Shown in pieces: positions 34,391 through 47,000 of a stretch of 64,000 bases of DNA. This DNA is from Gnetum montanum. Its lineage: Eukaryota; Streptophyta; Gnetopsida; Gnetales; Gnetaceae. Every line of letters starts with the position of its first letter. Position 1 is the stretch's first letter. The notes beneath the pieces were generated by a model. It made no database searches. It was not told the DNA's origin and saw only the letters and a list, made by a program, of their open reading frames with translations. The position numbers and the translations under genes are program-made. The stretch covers positions 1 through 64,000 of the forward strand of contig MNCI01004725.1 of NCBI GenBank assembly GCA_015680685.1. The letters are read 5' to 3'.

Positions 34391-34760
34391 TGTCTGTCAA
34401 TTTCAATGTGCTTTGTTTTGTCATGTTGGACAGGCAGCTGTATTATCACAATAGCAAGAAAGGTCTATCATTTGTCATCCCCAAGTCTTGCATAAAGTTC
34501 TTAAGCCATAAGAGTTCACAAACCCTATGTGCCACAGCTCTATGTTCTACTTCTGCACTACATCTTTGAACCACTGTTTGCTACTTACTATGCCAGGTGA
34601 CTAAGCTTCCAACAATAAATACACAATATCCTGATCTAGACCTCTTATCATCGGGTGATCCAACTCAATCAGGCATCTCAAATGGTCATGATTTGAAAAT
34701 AACAGTCCCAATTTCCATTTTCTAAATTACATAAGAAGAACAATCTGATCCATTCAAACT
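34390..34760 (-). pseudogene. Copia RNase H fragment
   Basis: The reverse complement encodes QRCSAEVEHRAVAHRVCELL then WLKNFMQDLGM, matching the ARSSAEAEYRA...ELLWL block of Copia RNase H. Decayed N-terminal wording precedes it. Confidence 0.75.
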
Positions 34761-34940
34761 TTCTGTAGTTTTCTTTTTGACACTAGAATTTTTCGAAAAC
34801 TCCATTGTTAATGCAAAAAACAATGCTTTCTTAATAAAAAAATTTAAGCAAATAAAATGTCTAACCGCTACTCATGGTAACAAACCTCCGTTCTAATATT
34901 AAAATTGTGCACACAAAAAATGTTCATGATAGTAACAAAC

Positions 34941-35012
34941 CTGAAGGGCTCTCCAGTGCGAGTGTGCACGGAACAGGTTCCAAAGTAGAAAAATGTTTGG
35001 GAGAGGAAGGAC
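34941..35012 (-). CDS. Mit_KHE1-type gene exon d
   Basis: A 72-bp, 24-codon exon between CTGTCAG and a CAG/GTTTGT donor. It encodes VLPLPNIFLLWNLFRAHSHW then RALQ, a family signature following the LPxT/A segment of exon c. Confidence 0.8.
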
Positions 35013-38000
35013 CTGACAGTGTCATACATACAACATGAAACTGCATTTTATGTAATTTCAACATATAAAGAAAGCATCTTCTACCATTTTTGAGTGATAC
35101 TGTAACTTCCAGAAACCTGTGCCTCCTGGGAATGCATTCCCGGGAAAAATCCCATGTCCCGCATGTTCTGGGAACGTTAGAGCATTCCTGGAACGGCAGG
35201 AACTCGATGGGAACATTTGGAAAGCAATGTTTTAAACGTTTATAAAGTAAATTGAAAAGTAAATGCACAGAAGTCGTAACTTAAACATAGAGTTTTAGTT
35301 TTTTATTTTAAAAAACTGATTTTTACTCTAACCTCAATGTTTCAAATTGCTATTGTACATAATTTCAATTATTTAATGTTATTGTTATCGAAGAGGCATA
35401 AAGTTAAAACTAATAAAATAATGTTACATGTTTATAGAACTTTTTATTTATTTTTAATATTTTCTTAATTGATACATATTATTAAATATAATATACATGT
35501 TTCATTCGTATATGCATGCAAGTTTCTGACCCATTCCATAAAAACACCTGACGTTCCTGAACTCATTTGGGTCCCATGTTCCCAAACCCAATAAGGCATA
35601 GGCAGAAACAACTGATATAAAACTAGTTTGAAATACATTTGTATTAACGTCAGAGAAAAAAAATCATATTTATGTTGTTACGTTGTAAATGAATTAAAGG
35701 AAACTGCCATGCCAGAAGTAAATCCAAATGGGTAAGGGAAAACTTAACACAACGAAGAAATAAAACTTCATGCATTTGTATTCATGAATGTTTCTCCTTG
35801 GTGGCTTCCACAGTTTTTATTTCTAAATTTAAATAATAAGAAATAAATGCTGGATGGGAATTATTTGCATCTCATCTTTGTACAGCATTTCTGTTCCAAA
35901 TATCATTGTTTGAAATGTTTTTTATTCTGAACTCCTTTTTCTGGTTTACATTGATTAAGACTTTTAGAGACGATTCAATTAGGAAGCAGGTTCATCATTT
36001 TATCTATCATCAACTGAGAGCTTGCTTTACTCAAAGAGGAAAGTACCAATTTGATAATACTAACAAATGACCGTAAGAAATGTGGAGATTGAGAAAAGTA
36101 ACTACAACAGTGAGTTCTTCTATAGGGAGGAGAAAGGGTATGGCAAACACATGATAGGTTTAGCAAAGGAAGAGGAAGACTATCATTAAAAGGTTCATAA
36201 AATCATCTTTTATCATTTTATATGTCATAAATTAACATTATCTTACGCATTTGATAATATTAACATCTGGCCTACCAAGTGGGGCGATTGAGGAGCAGAT
36301 ACAACAGCGAAATCCAAAGCAGTTGAATATTAGAATACAACTTGAAAGGTCTTTTGCAAGATTACCTTTAGCATAAGATCAGCCATGCAGACCATCAGGT
36401 ATATACTTTGAGACTCAACCAAGAATGTACAAAGACTTCATCCAACTTTACCATGAATGATATGACATGAACTTTTTGAATGTGCAATGCTTTTGAGGCA
36501 ATACAATATTTTCTGTCAGGAATACTTAAGTTCAACATCATTAAAGACACTAGATCTATATTTTTTAAGGATATATTAAAGAGTAGTATTATTTTATGAC
36601 TCTAAAATTCACATCTATTCAAGCAGATAAAATATGGATAAGATTTTCTTTAATTGCCTCATAGAAACAGTTGCATATCACTTTTAGGGATATTATAGAA
36701 AAACGTCAACTAAAGAATAGGGGGTTTGACTGTTTCAAAAAGGATTCTAACCCAGAGCCTTCATGCTCATCCTACCATGCAGGGTCCTAGAAGGGTTAGT
36801 AGATGAGCGAAAGTCTAATTTCTTTGAGTGGCTGTGCCCAAGCTCAAACCCATAGTTTCTGACTTGAGAAACAAGCACCTTACCATCAGTCCAAATAATG
36901 GTACCACTATTCTTAAAATGCTTTAAATGCCAAAAAATCTATTGCAGTGCTGGTCAACCCCACAATGCTTCACTTTTTCCATGATTAGAGTAACTATCCC
37001 TAGTTAATTCCCTGATTTGAAATAAATAATGTTATTGTTGGTGCTGTTGAACCCAATTAAATGTTTCCTGCATTTTTCATCTATAACAGTTTATTATAAA
37101 AATTAATATCGAATTGAGAGGCTTGACTGAGTAGTCATTTTAGAGATTACAATTATAGAATGTACGAGATTAGAAGCTTGAAATAGCATGAAACATATGT
37201 ATTATCCCACTACTATGAATGATAAAATTTCCAAATTGTTATCAACAATCTAATTCCCTGTTATACTAAAATTTGAAACTCAAAAAAATAGTAAATTTAA
37301 CTTTAAAATGGTAACAAACCAAGTAAAAGAATTAGCTTATTAAAATGTTGAACCCAAAAAACATAAGTGATGCGCACACATGAAATGCAATAGCATCTCA
37401 ATCTTTGAAAACACTTAATCATATCTTCTAACCCCAAACATAAAAATACATTATATACATGAATAAGAAAAGCTGCATTCTATGCTACTCAGTACTCACC
37501 GAAAAAAGAGCTGTAATTGGAAGAAACCCCATAGAGATGTACATATATCTTCGGTGGTAAATTGCACCACTGGGAGAAAACATAAATTTATAAAATTTGT
37601 ATTTCTTCATGGGGAATCATCAAAAAATAAAATATTTACAAGCACAGGGTTTTTCATTAATCAGAGATATACGTTATAACTGGAATACAAGAAAACTCAA
37701 AAAACAAATCTCCTTTGAAATACATTGCAAACAATTATCAAATTAAAACAATACACCTGCATTTTCTAGAAGGATGAAATAGTAAAGTTGGTAAAATTGA
37801 CCTATGAAATGATCAAATACAAACATTAATATCAGATATCTTATACAATAAAAAAAACGTTTCCAAAGAACCCAGGTGCATCGGATCTGGCACACTTCTG
37901 CCCTATCGATGTGTGCAATATTCTACTAAGGCTTTTTTCCAAGATGCTGGTGAGCAGGTTATTGCCCCTCATGCCTAAGCTGGTAGGGGAACACCAGGCA

Positions 38001-41000
38001 GGTTTTGTGCAGGGCCGGTTCATACAAGACCAAGTGATCCTCCTACAGGAGGTTATTCATGCCATGAAGGAAGCTAGTTTCCCAGGCATGTGCCTGAAAT
38101 TAGACATCACAAAAGCCTATGGTACAGTCAGTTAGGAGGCTTTGGCTACAGTTATGAGGATGAAAGGCTTGGATGTGCAATTTATTAAATTTTTGCATTC
38201 ATCTTCAAGCTTCTGGGGCATACTCTTTTGACATCAGGGGGCAATTGTGGGGCTTTTCCTCCCCTAGTAGAGGCTCACAACAGGGGGACCCCCTGTCCCT
38301 GCTTTTGTTTATCCTGGTGATGGATACTCTCCAATATTATTGGAAAGCTGAAGGTATCAAAGGACCTGAGATTGCGGGAGTGGAATGTCTTGCTGAACAT
38401 TATGCAGATGACACTATGCTTCGAACATAAGCAGGGGTCCCTTAGGCATGTGGCGTGGATAGGGCCCTCAGCCCGATGGCAGGGGAGCTTGGGCTCGAAA
38501 TAAATCGGGGCAAGTCCTCACTACATCTAATTAACATTGATACAAGGGTTGCAGGTTATATCTCACAGGAGTCGAGAATTCTTCGTGGATCATCGACAAA
38601 CTCATATCTTGGGATTCCCTTGTTTGAATGGGGGAAGAAAAGGACATGGCTAAAGTTGATTCAGCATTAGGAGTGTCAGGTAGGAAACTAGGTCAACCGT
38701 TTCCTTACCCGCAAGGGGAGAATTCTCTTGGTGTCTTCTATTGTGTTTGCTATGGCTAGATTTCTGGCCTCGGTTGCGGCTCCTCTAAAGGCTGTTGGAC
38801 TACAGATCAATAGAATCATCCACAATTTTATCTGGTCTGGTGGGGGTGGGTGGGTGGGGGAGGACGTTGGGGGGGTGCATAGCCGCATTCATTTAGTTGG
38901 GTGGGACACAATTGCCAAGTGGGGGGATTGTGGATATTTAAATTTGAAGACGAGCGAGCTATTGTTGGGGCATCAACAGCTCATGATGCACTTGGTCCAA
39001 CGCACGGGAGGAGCTGCACAATGGATTAGGATCATGGCAAACAACTACAAATGTTGGGAGGTGGGACAACACACCTCTTTAGTTTGGAAGACATTTTGTG
39101 GCCATGCACAGCTTGCGCTAATGCACGGATGGATGGGGGAGAACACATGGAAAATTGTGCGGGATCTATACCCACCAGTAAATGGTTGGAGGAGTCTCTA
39201 GTGGGGATGATTGCCGAAGAAAATAAAAATGTTTCTATGGTTAATCGTGCATAATGCGCTACCAGTGTGTGTGGTCCTCTGTCATCAAGGCTTAAGAATT
39301 AATAATACTTGCCCATTATGTTTAAATAACCTTGAAACAGTGCTGCACTTTACTTGCCAATGCCTGTACGTGCATGATACATGGCAACTTTTGCGTTTGC
39401 ATGGGTAGGTGGTTTTTTTCTTTTTTCTTTTTTTTGTTGAGGAAATGTTCGGGATCATATTACTGAAGAAAAAATACAAGATATTACAACATGTGGGTCA
39501 ATGACATTGGCCCAAATTGGAGGTTTTTAAGCCTCAACCGATTGTGCAAACCGAGCACCAGACACTCACGCCGAGAGCACAAAATCGTAAACAATGCAGG
39601 GGGCACACCCCCCCAAAACACCAGGGGGGTCACCCCTTCACCCTTCAGGGTGGGGGTGGGGGCGGCAAACGACACTATGTGACTTCTTGAAAAACTGCAC
39701 GAAAAATGGGGCCCACGGCCTCCTGGTTTTGGGGGGGGGGGCCATAGGAAAAAATGGTCCCGCTACGGACTCGTCGATAGCCTATGATAGGCACAATGTG
39801 ACTTCTTGAAAAACCGCACGAAACATGGGGCCCATGGCCTCCTGGTTTTGGGGGGTGGGGGGGGGCACAAGAAAAAATGGTCTCGCTACAAAATCGTCGA
39901 CAGCCTATGACAAGCGCAGTGTGGACGTTCGAGGGCATGGGTAGGCGTTTTTGAATGGTGACTCCATGGCAGGTTTCCTGTTATGGGAGATTTGGAAGGT
40001 GTGCAATTGCCCTATGTTTAGGTCACAAAGGATCCCGTTGTCTATGCAACTTGCTTCATCTACATGTCATGCATGGTAAGAGCTCACTACCACCATGGCT
40101 ATGGCCCCCACATTTGAGCCAAGTTGTGCAACATTCATGAAGAACATGGAGCTTTGGAGGATGGTCGTAAGAATTGGGTGGGACGAGTTGCTGCACCCAA
40201 TGCTAGCGGATGACTCCTTTTATCATAATTGGCAAGATGATGCCACCATTTTCCAAGGGACCAGAATTATCTTGACTAAGGCAACGCTAGCCATGTACAT
40301 GGGGATTCATACCATGGGGGAACTAGTGTTGCCTACATCATGTAGGCTCCAAGGTGCTGAAATTTTTTTTGACAAGATGGTGCCACGTATGTGGAGTGGG
40401 CAAGTGCCAAAGTCGGCGTTGCCACTAATCTGGCGACACGCAGCTGATTTGGCGGACAAGTTCTTCGTTCAATCTAGTAATTCAGCCAAGTTGCAAGGGA
40501 CACATTTTGCGCTGCTTTAAGTGCTTGAGGCTGGAGCACCATGTTAATTTGCCTAAATTTTTTCTAGAGTCATTGCATAAGAAGCGTCGAGGACACAACT
40601 CTAGGCTCATTATTTCGCTATGGTGGGCTGCCTTGCCTGGGCCGTCATTGCAACATCCATTGGGATCTCGGTTGTCATGCCATAGGATTTATGTTCGCTG
40701 TCCAACTAAGAGGAGATGGGTTGAGTTGTAGTCCATGGCAATGCTTGTTTCTACTAACCCAAAGGGTCCAAGTTTGGGGGCGTTTCTGACTCGATCATAG
40801 GAGATGCAACGGTTTGCAAAAGAGGCAATGGAGGAAGCTAGGTCTAATGAGCGGCATCTTTAGGAAGCCAAGTGGGCTGCCTGTGAAGAGGCATTCCAAC
40901 ACATGCAAGCTCAACAGGAGGTGGAGTTTAGGGGAAAAGCACAGGAGCAGGAGAAAGAGTTGACACAACGCGAGGAGCTACACAAGGCAAGTGTTAGGGT

Positions 41001-44000
41001 GGTCCTTTTGGACCAGTTAAAGGTGCAAATTAGGGAAGAGCTCGAACAAGAGGCGCAAGAGTGACAGGAGAGGGAGAGACTCAAGCAGGTGGCATGGTAG
41101 TGGGAACAGGAGGAGGCTGAGTAGATGCGCAGACAACTGGATTGGGCCCATGCCTAGAATGCCCATATGTAGCTTAGTAGGGGTCACTGCCCCTATCTCC
41201 TGTTAAACATTAATTGTGAGTCTCCATGGTCAACTCTACATTGGCACATTTGTTGATCCTCTTGTCGGCTACACCCTCATGGGGAGGCTGCCTTCAAGGA
41301 CTTCCAGCAAGCAGCTACATTTGTCAATTCAGAGCACCACTGTAATGTGCTCAACAACATTCATAACCAGGAAATTCCTGATTATCCTCGTTGGAATTTG
41401 CCTATGCAGCCCTAGTGTGTCTCTAGGGTGTGGTTTGGTGTCTTGGCTGCATGGNCGCCCTAGTGTGTCTCTAGGGTGTGGTTTGGTGTCTTGGCTGCAT
41501 GGCTTGGTTTAGGGCTTTCTTAGCCCTCTTTTTGCTCAGTCTTGATTTGGGATGCTGTTCTCTAGGTCAGTGTCTTCTCAAAATGTGATTTCCTTTCTCT
41601 GGTTGAGAACTTCGGGTTGTTAGGCCAGGTACACAGCTGATAAATTTTGACTGTATAGTTTACTTTGTTTGTTAATAATATCCTGAACATTTTCTCCCAA
41701 AAAAAAACCCCGTTTGCAATTACAAACGCATCAACGGTACCACAGTTAGTTTGTTGCACAAAACATTATGAAACAGAAGAACCATGTATACATGTCTGTT
41801 CAGAAAGGAGTAAAAACAGAAAATCAGCATCATGTTATTCCTGAAAGGATTTCATTAATTTTATTTTCCATGATGAAAATCAGAATTCCAATGATGTAAT
41901 AGTTCAAGTGGTTAAAACCTTGAGTTCACAAAGTAAGATCTCCATATTCAATTCACTTAAGTAATGATCTGCAATTTCGTCGTATGTTTTATAAATATAT
42001 AACTATATTTTACAGATTTTTTCAACTCTTATATTAATATATACATACACTTGAATGAACAAGTTAATCTGAATTCAGCCAATCTAATGAACAATAAGGA
42101 GGCTAGGTGTATTCCTGAATAATTTCTTGTCATGCCTCTACTAAGCCCCTTCTTGCTTCTAAAGTGTAGGCTGCACATTGCCAACCTTCTGACCTCAGAG
42201 ATCAGCATGGAAACTTAATCTGACGGCTGACTCATGAAAGGATGCCAACAAGAATTTAATAAAGTTTCGATTAATTTAGGTTCATGTGGATTATTCATTA
42301 TTTACTGTACATGATTAACAGTCAATGTTCATTATCTACTTGCAGCATGTGCCTTGATCAAGTATGAGATGAGAGATGACGTTTGTGGACAAGATGGATT
42401 GGCAAAGCCAATCCTCACCTTCCTAGACGTCAGCATCTCCATATTTTCACATCCTATGTGTATCGCAAATTGGTTTAGGATTTCCCATCTCATCAGGTGA
42501 TTTCATTCCCTCAACATATTAGCTCCAAGAATACAAATTGTCTCAGTCATAGATGAAGTAACTTTGGCTACAATGGTAAGATCCTAGCGCCAAATCTTAT
42601 CTGCCTCAACAATTTGGCATCGTTGCAAAGGAATTTGTGAAGCCATATGTTGTATAGCAAAACATTTTCCCCTCACTGAAAATTTTTACTAATTATGCTT
42701 TTATTGTAAAGAAGTTTGATTTGTACTTACATTATTCTCTGCCTGTTTGTGGCCTCAGTTCTAATTTCATCCAATTCACCCTAGTTGAAATAACCTAGCA
42801 GCAAATTACCAAGGATATAGGTTAATGATTTGAGTTTTCACAATGCATCCATGGATTAAACTCCATTACCACGTTGGGTTTCCCAGTATTGTATCTCTTA
42901 TACAATCTTACATGGTTTCTTCCATCTTACTTACTCTTCTATCTAAGAACTCTTCATCATAACTACTCCTGCTGGATATCATTTTGCATTTCTTCTCTTG
43001 AATATTTACTTTAGCTCTTTCAACTCTCTTGGCTGGGGCTTTTACACTTTTTGGTATTTTTCACAATCACGACGGTTACTTTTTCTTGGGCTATTTGCCA
43101 CTCTTTTAGCCAAATGTTTTCACTTCCCCATCTTCTCTACAGATGTTTTTTCTCTCTCTAAGTCATCCATCCTTTGACAGATTAACTTAGTCTAACGGAC
43201 TTTCCAATATAAGTAGTCTTGTTAATTTTGGATTATATCTTCGTCCTCATAGGCATCTTTCCTTCATCCAAGACTTCTTCTTCCTATGGGTATTGCATGG
43301 TATTTTGTGATACATGTACAGATGAACTTGTATGTTTTACATGTTCACTTTCTTTTTCATTGTTCACGGCTTCTTTTTTTTTTTTTTTTAATGTCATCCA
43401 ATCTCCAAATTCACAAATGGCTCTTAACTCACTTGGAATGATGTCTTTGCTAACGTAGTATTCACATCTCTTTATAATTGTCTGTTAATTATTTTAACAT
43501 GCATAAGAGCATCTTTTCAGATTGGTTCCTATTTGGACTTAATGTCATCATAAATTATCTCTCAACTCTAAACACTATTTGATTTCAACAGATAGTAGGC
43601 ATTATTTATCATATACTAGTTGATAATATGAGAAGCCTAAGCTGGGTTTCCAAGGAGTTTTATAAGCCCAAAATGCATCGTTAAGCTTATTTGCCCGATC
43701 ATTCTTTTTAGCAATTTAAGTAAAAATTTTAAAAATTTGGTTGAACATGTGGCTTTTAGTTGTGCAAATCACAAGTTCGATCCAAAGGGGACAATGTTAA
43801 TGTAAGGTGACATAGCAAAATATACATTCAGAAACTTCTCGCATCAGGAAGATAGCAAGCCATAGAAAATTATCATCAATTCATCTAGCTACCCTAATAG
43901 GTTAGTCCATGATGTTGGGATAAAGACACTATGATGATGAAGTATTCTAAAAAAAATTGTCTTTTGTTTTTCCATTTATTCATTATGTTGAGGATGGTAA

Positions 44001-47000
44001 GTTGCTCAAACCATGTAGATAGTACCACAAAATTTCACAAGTCACTCCATTGTTCTATTAAAGAAGTAGGTGCATTGATACTTATCAACACCCCTGACAA
44101 CCTAAGCTTAGTTAAAATATACCACTTTCTTAACAACATTATTAGCTATTGCTTTCTACAAGGATGGTATCATGAAGGAAAATTGTTACTATAAAAATAG
44201 AGTATCGAAGATGTTGATGTAATAATGAATTCAAAATAGGCTCAAAATTGCTAAGCAAAGGTTTTAAAAAATTGCTAAGCATCCAAAAGATTGTGGGGCC
44301 CAATCTTCTGGATGCTTTCAACGTCATGCTGGCCAGACGCCAAGTGCGGCGCGAACTCAACTGTTCTCGAATCGTTTGCATCCCAAAACAGTTGGACGCC
44401 CACCGCCCGGAACACTTTCGTCCCATTGGAGTTTGCAATGTCCTCATTAGAATATTCTCCAAACTCCTGGTCAACCGCCTCGGGCCCCTCCTGCCCAAGT
44501 TGATTGGCAGCAATCAGGCGGGCTTCGTTGAAGGTAGGACCCTCCAAGATCAGGTTCTTCTCATGCAGGAGGTCCTCCATTCCCTTCGTACCACGGGTTT
44601 TCCTGGTCTGTGTCTCAAGCTGGACATAGCAAAGGCCTACGACACGCTTAGTTGGGATGCCCTACAAGACATCATGCATAAAAAAGGTTTTGATCNNNNN
44701 NNNNNNNNNNNNNNNNNNNNNNNNNNNNNNNNNNNNNNNNNNNNNNNNNNNNNNNNNNNNNNNNNNNNNNNNNNNNNNNNNNNNNNNNNNNNNNNNNNNN
44801 NNNNNNNNNNNNNNNNNNNNNNNNNNNNNNNNNNNNNNNNNNNNNNNNNNNNNNNNNNNNNNNNNNNNNNNNNNNNNNNNNNNNNNNNNNNNNNNNNNNN
44901 NNNNNNNNNNNNNNNNNNNNNNNNNNNNNNNNNNNNNNNNNNNNNNNNNNNNNNNNNNNNNNNNNNNNNNNNNNNNNNNNNNNNNNNNNNNNNNNNNNNN
45001 NNNNNNNNNNNNNNNNNNNNNNNNNNNNNNNNNNNNNNNNNNNNNNNNNNNNNNNNNNNNNNNNNNNNNNNNNNNNNNNNNNNNNNNNNNNNNNNNNNNN
45101 NNNNNNNNNNNNNNNNNNNNNNNNNNNNNNNNNNNNNNNNNNNNNNNNNNNNNNNNNNNNNNNNNNNNNNNNNNNNNNNNNNNNNNNNNNNNNNNNNNNN
45201 NNNNNNNNNNNNNNNNNNNNNNNNNNNNNNNNNNNNNNNNNNNNNNNNNNNNNNNNNNNNNNNNNNNNNNNNNNNNNNNNNNNNGCATTGCCCGCCCTCG
45301 TAAAACGGGGGGGCTGGGGGTCACGTCCTTCGAAGACGAAAGCATGATGGGCCAACAACGGCTCGTCCACAAGTTGACGCGCGTGCAAGGGGAGCTCAGC
45401 CACTGGGCCCACATCATCCAACGAAAGTACACGCCATGGCAACTTGGACCACGCCCTTCACAGCCCTGGCAGACCATCTGCCAGCACGCACGGGAAATGA
45501 TACATCTGGGCTGGACCCACCTTGAGCCGCGCGCCATGCTGACACAAAAATACCCACCGGAGGAAGGCTGGCAGGAGATCTGGCGCGGGCGGCTCCCCGA
45601 GAAAATCAAAATGTTCCTCTGGCTCATAAAATCTGAAGCGCTTCCTGTACGCGCCGTACTGCAACAACGCGGCATCATGCACGATGCCACGTGCCCACGA
45701 TGCGAAACCGGCCCTGAAACCCTCACCCACTTTCTTCATGAGTGCCCTTGCATGCTTGCCATCTGGTGCGCAACGGCGGTGCCCCCCCCCCCCTCGAGAC
45801 GGCTTAATGGCAACTCCTGGACGTCCCTGCTTTTATGGCACGCCTGGAAGGCCCGTAACCTCATGGTTTTTCTGCATGACAGAACACCCCCTCCCCAGTG
45901 GATAATCGTGCAAACCCGCAGAGCGTGGCGCAAGATAACGGACGCAATGGGAGCTACACCGACGTTCGAGCCTGACTGCACCAAGTACCGGGAAGACGAG
46001 GAGCTATGGCGATTGGTTATCCGATGTGGCTAGGCCGACCTGCTACAGCAGCTGGTCGACGACCCTGCCCTTGCTGACGCCCCATTTTTTGCAAACTGGC
46101 ATAAGGATAGAACCTACTTCCAAGGACGCAAGATTCGTGTCACTGAATCTGCCATTGCCAGCTATCTAGGGGTCCCGGCCGTTGGTGAAATCGTCCTGCC
46201 CACAACCCGTGGTCTCCAGGACACCGCGACCTTTTTCGACGAGTTGGCCCCAAGAACACAGAGCCGCCAGATCCCCCGATCCTCTCTCCCACGCCTCTGG
46301 GCCCGGGCCGCCAACTTGGTGGACCATTTTTTTGTCCAGTCGGGCAACGTGTCAAAGCTCCAGGGATTACATTTCACTTTCCTGCGGTGCTTGAAGTTTG
46401 GTGTCCAGATTAACCTGCAGCGGTTTTTTCTAAAGACCCTCCTTCTTAAGCAACGAGGTCACCATTCGGGGCTGATTTTGGCGTTGTGGAGGGGGGCGGG
46501 GGGGCACCAGGTTCGTCTTCTGCTCCCCCCTGGGGGCGCATCGTTGATGCCCCCCTTGCCTTCCCAACCCCCCAGCCCGGACACTCAGCTGCCGCGAACG
46601 ATTCTGGGCCTCACCTGGGGGCGCCAATCCCATCGAAACTTGCCCACCAGGCCCGCCCCCCCAACGCCACCCCAAATTGGACGGCGGAATTACATCAAGC
46701 CGAGCAGGCGGCGGCCGCTGCTGCGAGGGAGGCTGAACGACAGGAATGGGAGGCAAAGTGGACCGAGGCCCTAGCCAAGTCTCGGGCCGAACACAAGGCC
46801 CAGCTCCGTGAACGAGAACAAGAGCTGACCTGACAACACGTGCTCCTGATGGAGGCCTCTCGTGCCCAACTCATTGATCAGCTCCGGGACCAAGTTACAG
46901 AGGAGCTGCGCCAGGAGGAGGCGGCTCGTCAAGCCCAAGAGGCGGCCGCCCGAGAAAAGCAGCAACGCCTGCAGGAAGAAGAAGAGCAACGACAAAGGCA

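Larger units (their letters stand above)
37858..41708 (+). mobile_element. Old copy C of the J-domain LINE, with nested insertion
   Basis: A decayed sense copy starting mid-RT (VGEHQAGFVQGRFIQDQVIL, MCLKLDITKAYGTVS). It holds GSQQGDPLS and an intact HYADDTML (YADD at 38401-38412), then YLGIPLFEWGKKR, the thumb and LPKKIKMFLWLI with knuckle CPLC...ETVLHFTCQC. A nested element interrupts it at 39410. It resumes with MAPTFEPSCATF and FFVQSSNSAKLQGTHFA, then a stop-riddled coiled coil and a degenerate J-domain. Its 3' tail (AATATCCTGAACATTTTCTC) and A-run end near 41708. GC content is lower than in A and B, as expected of an older, methylation-decayed copy. Confidence 0.82.

Noticed and set aside
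37840-41730. Target-site duplication for LINE copy C from AAAAAAACGTTTCCAA and AAAAAACCCCGTTTGCAA
   Set aside because: The match is dominated by A-runs, and the left word overlaps sequence homologous to the element itself.
42397-42415. Perfect short hairpin GGATTGGCAAAGCCAATCC as a possible microRNA precursor
   Set aside because: The 8-bp stem with a 3-base loop is far too short for a plant miRNA precursor.
44657-46033. Very long open frames (350-460 codons) across 44.2-46.0 kb on both strands
   Set aside because: They run through 589 Ns. Only the plus-strand ends match LINE proteins; the antisense ones are shadows.
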